Assembly (NCBI RefSeq): GCF_000269985.1
Contig: NC_016109.1
Location: 2,914,001 to 2,978,000, forward strand
From: Kitasatospora setae KM-6054
GTDB lineage: Bacteria > Actinomycetota > Actinomycetes > Streptomycetales > Streptomycetaceae
DNA: 64,000 nucleotides
Reading direction: 5' to 3'
Part shown: piece by piece, positions 48,471 to 55,678 of the stretch
How the letters are laid out: each line of letters starts with the position of its first letter
How positions within the stretch are numbered: the first letter of the stretch is position 1
The notes under the pieces: generated by a model
Seen by the model: the letters and a program-made list of their open reading frames with translations, nothing else
Database searches by the model: none
What the model was told of the DNA's origin: nothing
Translations under genes and position numbers: made by a program

Positions 48471-49843
48471 TCCCCCAGGTCTACCACCGCGCCGCCACCG
48501 CGCACCGTCCCGGCCGGCGGGCCCGTCGGCAGGCCCGCCGCCTCCCCGGCCGCCGTCCCCTGCGCGGGCACCCTGGCGACCGGTTCGATGCGGCGCAGCA
48601 GGCTGTGCCCGGTGGCCGGATCGCGTCGGCACTCGACCAGTTCGACGCCGTCCAGGCCGAGCGCCGCTCCGGGTTCCTGGAGCGTGGCGAGCAGCCGGAT
48701 GTCGCTCTTGCCGGTGACCTCGCGGGCCACCCGCAGCAGGGCGCCGGCCTGTTCGGTGGCCAGGCCGGCGCCGAGGTCCTCGGCGAGCAGCACCAGTTGC
48801 CGGTGCGCGTCGGGCACTTCGATGGCGGGGTCGACGTCGAGGACGGCGGCGCCGGTGAGCAGGACGGCGGCGAAGGCGAGCAGCCGCAGCATGCCGTCGG
48901 AGGCCTGGTCGGCACCGGTGCGGCCGAGCACGCCCTCGTCGAAGACGGCGAGCAGCCGCCGCCGTTCGCCCTCGCCGCGCTGGGCGACGCCGAGGCCGAG
49001 CAGCGGGTGCGGGGCGGCGGCCTGGACGGCGCGCAGCAGGCGGGCCCAGCGGCGCGGGCACTCGTGTTCCAGCCGGTGCAGGACGGCGGAGACGTTGGCG
49101 GCGCTGGCGTGCAGCCGGGCCTGCGGTTCGGGCCGGACCCAGCCGCGCATCGCGGCGGGCACGGGGTGCAGCGCGAAGACCTCGCGCAGCGCGGTGAGGA
49201 GTTGTTCGGCGGCGTCCAGCACCTTGCGTTCGCCCTTGGACGCCCCGGCGACCCGCAGCGGGAGCTGGGCGGTGATCAGGCTGCCGTTGGGCAGCGGGGC
49301 GCGGATGTCGCCCTGCCGGGAGTCGTTGTGCCAGGTGGTGTTGATCCGGCCGCGGGCGAGGTCCTGTTCGCCGGTGGCCATCAGGGTCTGGCCGTCCAGG
49401 GTGAGCGACTCGCGGGCGATCCGGACGCGTTCGTCGGTGCGCACCACCACGTCGAGCCGGACCGTCCCGGCCCGGGAGCGCACGGCGCAGCCCAGGATGA
49501 TCGCGTTGCGCCCGTGCGGCACGCAGCCGGCCAGTCCGCCGCGGACCGGGGCGGCGAGCGGGCCGCGGCGGCCGCCGACGCCGTCCAGCGAGGACTTGAT
49601 CTCCTCGCCGTGGGCGAGCCGGGAGAGCACGCCCAGCGCGTCCAGCGCGTTGGACTTGCCCGCCCCGGACGGCCCGTACAGCACGGTCAGCGGCGACATC
49701 GGCAGGACGGCCCGCCGGTAGGACTTGAAGGAGGTCAGCCGCAGCTCCTCGACGGTGGGGCGCTTGACCTCCGGTACGGAGGTCGGCCGCACCTCGCGGG
49801 TGGCGGCTGCCAAGGGTGGGGCCACGGGGGCTTCGCTGGTCAC
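48467..49843 (-). CDS. AAA family (RecF/SMC-like) ATPase
   Basis: 458 aa from GTG 49843 (MTSEAPVAPP); GTG 49852 would add three residues. Walker A is LYGPSGAGKSNALDAL (about 56-68), with a FKSYRRAVLP strand ahead of it as in RecF/OLD-type ATPases. Walker B/D-loop candidates lie in LVLLAEDLGAGLA. The C-terminus is Gly/Pro-rich. It may act in DNA repair or as a NTPase sensor; function is not known. It is translationally coupled with the MazG-like enzyme downstream. Confidence 0.8.
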   Translation of the reverse strand: MTSEAPVAPPLAAATREVRPTSVPEVKRPTVEELRLTSFKSYRRAVLPMSPLTVLYGPSGAGKSNALDALGVLSRLAHGEEIKSSLDGVGGRRGPLAAPVRGGLAGCVPHGRNAIILGCAVRSRAGTVRLDVVVRTDERVRIARESLTLDGQTLMATGEQDLARGRINTTWHNDSRQGDIRAPLPNGSLITAQLPLRVAGASKGERKVLDAAEQLLTALREVFALHPVPAAMRGWVRPEPQARLHASAANVSAVLHRLEHECPRRWARLLRAVQAAAPHPLLGLGVAQRGEGERRRLLAVFDEGVLGRTGADQASDGMLRLLAFAAVLLTGAAVLDVDPAIEVPDAHRQLVLLAEDLGAGLATEQAGALLRVAREVTGKSDIRLLATLQEPGAALGLDGVELVECRRDPATGHSLLRRIEPVARVPAQGTAAGEAAGLPTGPPAGTVRGGGAVVDLGE

Positions 49844-50023
49844 CCGGAGCACTCTAGGTCCGCCCTGAGCTGCAGAAACGTCTCTCCGCGCGCCCTTTCA
49901 CCCCTTCGAGTCCCAACCGTCGCCACCACCGTTCCCGCACGTCACCCGTACGCGCGGGAACCGCGCCGTTCACCCGTACGGGCCGGACCGGACCGCGCCG
50001 GACCGCTCGGTGGGCCCCGGCCC

Positions 50024-50854
50024 TCACTCGTAGGCGGTGACCAGCACCGACCCGGTGACCTCGACCGGTTCGGGCAGTTCCGCCAGCGCGGCGGCCAGCG
50101 CGGCCGGGTCGGTGTGCCAGGCGCTCGGGCCCATGCCGACCACGGCGGCGGCGTCCGTCCGCGACAGCCGCAGGGTGAACTCGACCTCGGTGCGGTCGAC
50201 CGGGGTGAACCAGGGGCCGAGCTTCTGTCCGATCCGCTGCTCCTTGTCCTCGTCGACCGAGAGCAGGCCGAGCGCGCCGACCAGTTCCCGCAGGTGGCGG
50301 GCGGTCGGGGCGGCCACCAGGAGTCGGCCGCCGGGGCGCAGCACGCGGCGCATCTCGGGGCCGTTGCGCGGCGCGAAGACGTTCAGCAGCACGTCGGCGG
50401 CGGCGCCCCGGAGCGGGAGCGGGCGCCAGGCGTCGCAGACCACGGCGCCGATCCGCGGGTGGGCCTTGGCGGCGCGGCGCAGCGCGTACTTGGACAGGTC
50501 GAGGGCCGCGCCCGCCGCGCCGGGCCGGGCGTCCAGCACCCGGGCCAGGTAGTGGCCGGTGCCCGCGCCGAGGTCGGCGACCAGTCCGCTCGCCGCCGCG
50601 ACCGGGGCCGCGGCCGCGGCCAGCGCCCGTTCCAGCGGGGCGTAGTGGCCGGCCGCCAGGAAGGCGTCCCGGGCGGCGACCATGTCGGCGGTGTCGGCGG
50701 TGCCGGTCTTGGCGTCGCCCGCCAGCAGGCTCACGTAGCCCTGCCGGGCCTGGTCGAAGCCGTGCCCGTTCGGGCAGCGCAGGGTGCGGGCGTCCAGCGC
50801 CAGCGGGCGGGCGCAGTGCGGGCAGACCAGGTAGGGCTCGATGTCCTGCAGCAA
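50024..50854 (-). CDS. RlmA/TlrB-type 23S rRNA (guanine-N1) methyltransferase
   Basis: 276 aa; TTG appears to be the start (MLQDIEPYLVCPHC). An N-terminal zinc finger CPHC...LRCPNGH (about 11-32) precedes the methyltransferase domain with SAM loop VADLGAGTGHYLARV. FDQARQGYVSLL is the family signature. Family members methylate G745 or G748 in helix 35 of 23S rRNA; the G748 type (TlrB) contributes to tylosin resistance with a second enzyme. No macrolide genes are nearby, so a housekeeping RlmA role is more likely. Which base is modified cannot be told here. Confidence 0.88.
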   Translation of the reverse strand: MLQDIEPYLVCPHCARPLALDARTLRCPNGHGFDQARQGYVSLLAGDAKTGTADTADMVAARDAFLAAGHYAPLERALAAAAAPVAAASGLVADLGAGTGHYLARVLDARPGAAGAALDLSKYALRRAAKAHPRIGAVVCDAWRPLPLRGAAADVLLNVFAPRNGPEMRRVLRPGGRLLVAAPTARHLRELVGALGLLSVDEDKEQRIGQKLGPWFTPVDRTEVEFTLRLSRTDAAAVVGMGPSAWHTDPAALAAALAELPEPVEVTGSVLVTAYE

Positions 50855-50989
50855 CTCGCTCGCATCCTCGCGGAGATCGTCGGCGCCCGGGAACGGTCAG
50901 GGGCCGGGGGAACGTCGAGGGTATCCCGCGCGCGGGTGCCTCGTCGCTCTCCCGACCCCTGACGCCTGCGGCCGGCCCGGCGGGACGCC

Positions 50990-51403
50990 TCACTCCTCGC
51001 CGTCGTCGCCGACCTCTTCCTCCTCGGCCTCGTCGACCACCCACATCGCCAGCCGCTCCGCGACGCCGGTGATGCCGAGCTTGCCCTCCCGGATCGCCCG
51101 GGCCAGGCTGCGCACCTCGCGCGCGGTGGTCGCCACCCGGCAGCCGCTGGCCACCAGGTACGCGTAGGCCACGGCGGTGGCGAACAGCTCGTTGTTGCGC
51201 TCCAGCGCGGGCACCCGGATCAGCTGGTGCATCAGCGCCGCCGCCCGGTCCTGCGGCTCGGGGTAGACCGCGATGTCGAAGACCTCGGCCTGGTGCCTGG
51301 TGATCGCCGCGAGCAGCGACCCGTAGTCGGTGACCTGCGGGTCACCGGGCGTGTACTGCTCGGCGGTCATGAGCAGCCACGAGAGGTCGACCTCAAGTTT
51401 CAA
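50990..51403 (-). CDS. Fic/Doc-like toxin component with degenerate active site
   Basis: 137 aa from a TTG start overlapping the antitoxin stop (TTGA). The helical Fic/Doc-like core is recognisable in MHQLIRVPALERNNELFATAVAYAYLVASG. The canonical HPFxxGNxR catalytic loop is replaced by PALERNNEL, losing the His and the Asn-Lys/Gly-Arg anchor. The C-terminus is an acidic run (DEAEEEEVGDDGEE). Streptomycete relatives are annotated as Fic-type toxin components. With the catalytic residues absent it may act without AMP/phosphate transfer, or be inactive. Confidence 0.75.
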   Translation of the reverse strand: MKLEVDLSWLLMTAEQYTPGDPQVTDYGSLLAAITRHQAEVFDIAVYPEPQDRAAALMHQLIRVPALERNNELFATAVAYAYLVASGCRVATTAREVRSLARAIREGKLGITGVAERLAMWVVDEAEEEEVGDDGEE

Positions 51404-51636
51404 CGGCGCACGTCCTGGAGTTCGCTGGGCGAACCGAACTCGGCGAGGAACACCGCCTCGTGCTCCTTCATGAACTGCGCCGCGGCGTCCACGAAGTTGC
51501 GTCCGGCCTCGCCCATGTCCTGCTGCACCAGCCGTTCGATGTACTGGTTCATGCTGATCCCCTGCTGCTCCGCCCGCTCGCGGGCCATCTCGGCGGTGGT
51601 CGCGTCCACCCTGACGTTCAGCTGCTTCTTGGCCAT
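51400..51636 (-). CDS. Ribbon-helix-helix antitoxin
   Basis: 78 aa. An N-terminal RHH DNA-binding motif (KKQLNVRVDATTAEMARERA, then GISMNQYIERLV) is followed by a C-terminal helix (FVDAAAQFMKEHEAVFLAEF) likely to bind the toxin. RHH antitoxins dimerise on palindromes and repress their own operon; two GCTAGC palindromes overlap its promoter. The stop overlaps the toxin start by TTGA, so toxin translation depends on antitoxin translation. Confidence 0.88.
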   Translation of the reverse strand: MAKKQLNVRVDATTAEMARERAEQQGISMNQYIERLVQQDMGEAGRNFVDAAAQFMKEHEAVFLAEFGSPSELQDVRR

Positions 51637-51641
51637 ACTTC

Positions 51642-51670
51642 AAGCTAGCGCCGAGGTGCTAGCACAACAA
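51642..51670 (-). promoter_or_regulatory. TA promoter with two GCTAGC operators; probable leaderless mRNA
   Basis: On the minus strand TTGTTG (51670-51665), a 17-bp spacer and TAGCTT (51647-51642) form a good promoter. Only five bases separate the -10 from the antitoxin ATG, so the transcript should start at or next to the ATG. GCTAGC occurs twice, once in the -10 and once in the spacer, as tandem half-operators. CTAG is rare in such genomes. Confidence 0.6.
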
Positions 51671-51804
51671 GGGCGCAAACCGGCCGCTCCCCCGCTCCCC
51701 CACCATGTCCGCCCGCGCCCCCGCGAAAACCGGCCGGCCGTCTCGATCCGCCAACACCTCCGACCACCGTGCGCCGCAAGCGAATCCACACCCGCGGGCC
51801 CGGC

Positions 51805-53658
51805 CTACTCCACCTCGACGCCGTAGCCGCGCACCAGCGGCTCCAGGCCGTGGTCGTACCCCTGGCCGACGGCGCGGAAGCGCCAGCGCGCGCCCCGGCG
51901 GTAGATCTCGGCGAGCAGCAGGGTGCGCTCGCTGGTGGCGGCGTCCAGCGCGGCCTGGGCGACCGCCGGGGCGTCGACCCCCGGCGCCAGGGTGATCTGG
52001 ACCGCCCCGACGTCCCCGAAGGTCTCGGAGCCGTCGATCGCCGCGGCGATCGCGATCCGGTGGGCGGCGGGCGGCAGCGCCGCGAGGTCGATCGCGACGC
52101 GCTGCTCGGTCGGGCCGTCGCAGCGCAGCCGGACGGACCCGTCGGGGCTCTCCGGCGCGCCGTAGAAGACGAAGTCCTCGTCGCAGGAGACCTGCTCGTC
52201 CTCGTCCAGCACGAACGCGACGACGTCGATCTCGCAGGACGCCTGCTGCGCCCAGGAGGCGGCCACGTGCCACTGACCGGCGACCGGCAGGTCGATGACC
52301 CCGCCGCGCGGCAGCACTTCGGCCCCGTCCTCCGTCTCCGCCTCCGCCGTCCCCGCCCCCGCGGGCTCCGCCGGGGACGCCCCGAGCCAGCCGTCCGGGT
52401 GCACCGGGAGCCCCAGCGCGGTGACCCGGGCCATCCGGCGGTCGCGTTCGCCGCCCGCGAGCAGGACGACGTCGGTGACGCCGGCCGAGAGGTTGATCGC
52501 GGCCGCCCCGCCCAGCTCGACCACCTTGGCCCGCACCACGGACGCCTCTTCGTGCGTCCCGCCCAGGACCAGCACCCGCCGCCGCCCGAACGGCCTGGCC
52601 GCGTACGGGACGGCGGGCCGCCGCCGCACGGGCGCCTCGGCGACAGCGGCGGCCGGAGGGGCGACAACCGCGACAGCCGCGACGGGCTCGGCAGCGGCGG
52701 GCAGCGCGGGCACCGCGGCCGGCCGCCCCGCCGCCGCCTCGTGCGGCGTCCCCGGCCGCACGTCCGCCAGCAGCTTGAGGAATGTGGGTTCGTCGACGAC
52801 CGTGATGCCCTCCGCGGCCGCCCGCCGGGCCTTCGCCGAGCCGGACGCGGTGTCGTTGGTGACCAGGACGCCGGTGTGCCGGCTGACCGATGACATGACG
52901 TTCAGACCGGCGGCGACGGCCCGGGCCACCAGTTCCGCCCGGGAGGCGGCGGTCTCGCCGGTGATCGCGATCTTCACGCCCTGCACCAGCGGTTCGCCGG
53001 GCGCGGGCCGCCCCGGGTTCCGGTAGGCGCACGGGGTCTTCGGCGGTTTCGGCGCGAACCGCGCGTCCTGCCGGGGCGGGCAGGCCACCAGCGGCAGCGG
53101 GACCCCGAGCCGGGCGGCCTCGGCCAGCGAGGAGCGGAAGATCCCGGCGAGGACGCGGGTGTCGTCCAGCGCGTCGTGCGCCCTGGTCTGCGGGACGCCG
53201 TAGTAGGCGGCGAGCGACGCCAGGCTGAGGCCGGCCACCGGCGGCTCCACCCGCCGGTTCAGGGCCAGCGTGCACAGGCGCCGCGCCACCGGGAGGTGGA
53301 GCCGGGCGCGGGCGAACTCGTGGGCGAGGAAGTCGTAGTCGAACTGGGCGTTGTGGGCCACCATGACGCGGCCGTCGAGCAGCGCCCCGATCCGGTCGGC
53401 CACCTGCTCGAAGGCCGGGGCGCCGCGCAGCCGCTCCGCCGTCAGGCCGTGGACGTGCACCGGCCCCGGGTCGCAGCCCGGGTCGAGCAGGGTCGTGTAC
53501 TCGCCGGTCTGCGTCCCGTCGGGCGCGAAGGTCAGCACCGCGATCGAGAGCACCCGGTCGCGCCGGGCGACCAGTCCGGACGTCTCGACGTCGACCAGCG
53601 CCCAGTCGTACGCGTAGTCGGGCAGGTGGGACACGTCGGCGGGGGTCACGAGCGGCAT
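51805..53658 (-). CDS. DnaQ exonuclease - BRCT - BRCT - TerD fusion protein
   Basis: 617 aa. An N-terminal DEDDh exonuclease (about 15-180) has DVETSG (D23, E25), HNAQFDYDFL and RAHDALDDTRV (ExoIII His/Asp). A BRCT domain follows (about 230-310: VKIAITGETAASRAELV...GITVVDEPTFLKLL), then a Pro/Ala linker, a second BRCT-like domain (about 370-440: RRVLVLGGTHEEASVVRAKV) and a C-terminal TerD domain (about 455-617: CEIDVVAFVLDEDEQV...FGDVGAVQITLAPGVD). TerD domains bind calcium and belong to the tellurite/stress Ter systems. The fusion suggests DNA-end processing linked to a stress signal. Confidence 0.85.
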   Translation of the reverse strand: MPLVTPADVSHLPDYAYDWALVDVETSGLVARRDRVLSIAVLTFAPDGTQTGEYTTLLDPGCDPGPVHVHGLTAERLRGAPAFEQVADRIGALLDGRVMVAHNAQFDYDFLAHEFARARLHLPVARRLCTLALNRRVEPPVAGLSLASLAAYYGVPQTRAHDALDDTRVLAGIFRSSLAEAARLGVPLPLVACPPRQDARFAPKPPKTPCAYRNPGRPAPGEPLVQGVKIAITGETAASRAELVARAVAAGLNVMSSVSRHTGVLVTNDTASGSAKARRAAAEGITVVDEPTFLKLLADVRPGTPHEAAAGRPAAVPALPAAAEPVAAVAVVAPPAAAVAEAPVRRRPAVPYAARPFGRRRVLVLGGTHEEASVVRAKVVELGGAAAINLSAGVTDVVLLAGGERDRRMARVTALGLPVHPDGWLGASPAEPAGAGTAEAETEDGAEVLPRGGVIDLPVAGQWHVAASWAQQASCEIDVVAFVLDEDEQVSCDEDFVFYGAPESPDGSVRLRCDGPTEQRVAIDLAALPPAAHRIAIAAAIDGSETFGDVGAVQITLAPGVDAPAVAQAALDAATSERTLLLAEIYRRGARWRFRAVGQGYDHGLEPLVRGYGVEVE

Positions 53659-53738
53659 GGAGGCAAGGATGGGCCGGGTCCGCTCGCCGCTTCAAGCGGA
53701 ATGCCGTTTTGTCCTCCGCCCCGGCCCCGGGAAACGCC

Positions 53739-53771
53739 GCACGGGCGCGGGAACGGATCCCGCGCCCGTGC
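53739..53771 (-). terminator. Terminator of the TRAM RNA methyltransferase gene
   Basis: Perfect 14-bp stem (53739-53752 with 53758-53771) and ACGGA loop, 25 bp past the stop. Confidence 0.8.
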
Positions 53772-53795
53772 ACCGGGTGCCACCTGCCGGGGGTG

Positions 53796-55472
53796 CTACT
53801 CGGCGGCCGGCTCCAGGATCGCCACGCACTCGAAGTGCTGGGTCATCGGGAACAGGTCGAAGGCCCGCAGCGAGACCAGGCGGTAGCCGCCCTCGCGGAA
53901 GAAGGCGAGGTCACGGGCGAGGGCGGCCGGGTCGCAGGCGACGTAGGCGATCCGGCGGGCCTCCAGGGAGCTGAGGTGGGCGACGGTCTCGCGGCCGGCG
54001 CCGGCCCGCGGCGGGTCGAGGACGATCAGGTCGGTGGAGGTGATGCCGGTGCGGGGCAGCAGGGTCTCGACCTTGTCGCACTCGATCCGGACCTGCTCCA
54101 GCGCGGCCAGGTTGTGCCGGGCGTCGAGCACGGCCTGCTTGCCGGACTCGATGCCGAGCACCGCGCCCTCCTCGCCGACCCGCTCGGCGAGCGCGCCCGC
54201 GAACAGGCCGACGCCGCAGTACAGGTCGAGCGCGCTCTCGCCCCACTGCGGGTCGAGGCCGGTCAGGACGGCGTCGACCAGGGTGTCGGGGGCCTCGGGG
54301 TGGATCTGCCAGAAGCCGCCGTTGGAGACCCGCCAGGTGCGGCCGGCGGCGCGCTCGCGGACGAAGGTGCGGCCGTGGACGCGGTGGAACAGGTCCTGGT
54401 CGTCGACCCGGGCGATGGACGTCTCGCGGTCCAGCTCGACCAGCGGCAGCTGCTCGCCGGGCCGCGGCCGCAGGATCACCTGCCGGTCCGAGGAGCCGGT
54501 CGCGGCGACCGCCTCGACCGAGGCCACGCCGGTCCAGTCACGGGACTCGATGCCGAGCTCGGTGACGCCGGGCGCGGCGATCAGGCAGCGGTCGACCGGC
54601 TGGACGTCGTGCGAGCGGTGCTTGCGCAGGCCGACCACGCCCTCCTCGTCCACCGCGTACTGCACCCGGCTGCGCCAGGCCGGGACCTCGCCGGCCGGGA
54701 GCTTGCCGCCGACCGGCTCGACCGAGCCGTCCCAGCGGGCCTCCTCGGGGGTGAGGCCGGCCAGCTTGGCGAGCTGCTCGGTGAGGACGGCGGCCTTCAG
54801 CTTGCGCTGCCCGCCGGGGCTGACGTGCTGCCAGTCGCAGCCGCCGCACCTGCCGGGGCCGGAGAACGGGCAGGGCGCCTCGATCCGGTCCTTGGCGGCC
54901 TCCAGCACCTCCACCGCGTCGGCCCGCAGGAAGCGCGAGGTGGTGGTGCCCTCGGTGACCAGCGCGACCACCCGCTCGCCGGGCAGCGCGTGCCGGACGA
55001 ACAGCACCCGGCCCTCGTGCCGGGCCACGCAGTGCCCGCCGTGCGCGACCGGACCGACCTCGACCTCGTAGCGCTCGCCGACCAACGGGTCCCCGGAGGG
55101 CTGCCGCAGCACCGGCTGCGCGGGCCGCAGCGCCTTCGGCGGGCGCACCGCCCCGGGCCGGCGCCCCTGCCGGGCGGGCTGGCCCCCGTCCTTCGGGGCA
55201 CCCTTCGCCGCGCCCTTCGCGGGCTTGTCCCCCTTCGCCGGAGCGGCCTTCGCGGCCTTCGCGGGCTGCACGGCCTTCACCGGCTTCTCCGGACGCTGCT
55301 CGCCCGGCACCGGCGGCAGGCTGCGGGCGGTGTTGCCCTCCCGGTCGGTGGCCTCCGGCCGGGCGCGCCGGTTGCTCCAGCGCGGGTGCGCGACCTGCCC
55401 CGGCTTGGCGCCGGACGTGCGGCCGGAGCCGCCCTGGCGACCGGAGGAGCGGGGCGGGTTGTTGCGGGTCAC
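53796..55472 (-). CDS. TRAM-domain class I SAM RNA (uracil-5-) methyltransferase
   Basis: 558 aa from GTG 55472 with AAGGAAG nine bases before it; the frame is open further upstream but composition changes. An unusual N-terminal tail (about 1-130) is rich in Lys, Pro and Ala. A TRAM domain (YEVEVGPVAHGGHCVARH) follows, then Fe-S-type cysteines (CPFSGPGRCGGC and DRC), the SAM loop ALDLYCGVGLFAGALAER, LDPPRAG and the catalytic Cys in YVACDPAAL. It belongs to the RumA/TrmA family, which forms m5U in rRNA or tRNA. The target is unknown. It is next to the KimA-like permease, a pairing seen widely in Streptomyces. Confidence 0.92.
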   Translation of the reverse strand: MTRNNPPRSSGRQGGSGRTSGAKPGQVAHPRWSNRRARPEATDREGNTARSLPPVPGEQRPEKPVKAVQPAKAAKAAPAKGDKPAKGAAKGAPKDGGQPARQGRRPGAVRPPKALRPAQPVLRQPSGDPLVGERYEVEVGPVAHGGHCVARHEGRVLFVRHALPGERVVALVTEGTTTSRFLRADAVEVLEAAKDRIEAPCPFSGPGRCGGCDWQHVSPGGQRKLKAAVLTEQLAKLAGLTPEEARWDGSVEPVGGKLPAGEVPAWRSRVQYAVDEEGVVGLRKHRSHDVQPVDRCLIAAPGVTELGIESRDWTGVASVEAVAATGSSDRQVILRPRPGEQLPLVELDRETSIARVDDQDLFHRVHGRTFVRERAAGRTWRVSNGGFWQIHPEAPDTLVDAVLTGLDPQWGESALDLYCGVGLFAGALAERVGEEGAVLGIESGKQAVLDARHNLAALEQVRIECDKVETLLPRTGITSTDLIVLDPPRAGAGRETVAHLSSLEARRIAYVACDPAALARDLAFFREGGYRLVSLRAFDLFPMTQHFECVAILEPAAE

Positions 55473-55678
55473 GGGGGTCGCTTCCTTACGGGAGACAGCG
55501 GGAGACGGCGGAGCACGAGCGGGTGGAGCACGAGCGGGTGGAACTGGTCGATCGGGTCGGGCGGGTCGGGCGGTGGAGCGCGCCGTGCGGCAAACACGGC
55601 GGCCCGCGGCGGACCGGGAAGGATCCGCCACGGGCCCTATTGAAGGCCATCCGGGAGTCGGACGCGTCGCGCGACCGC

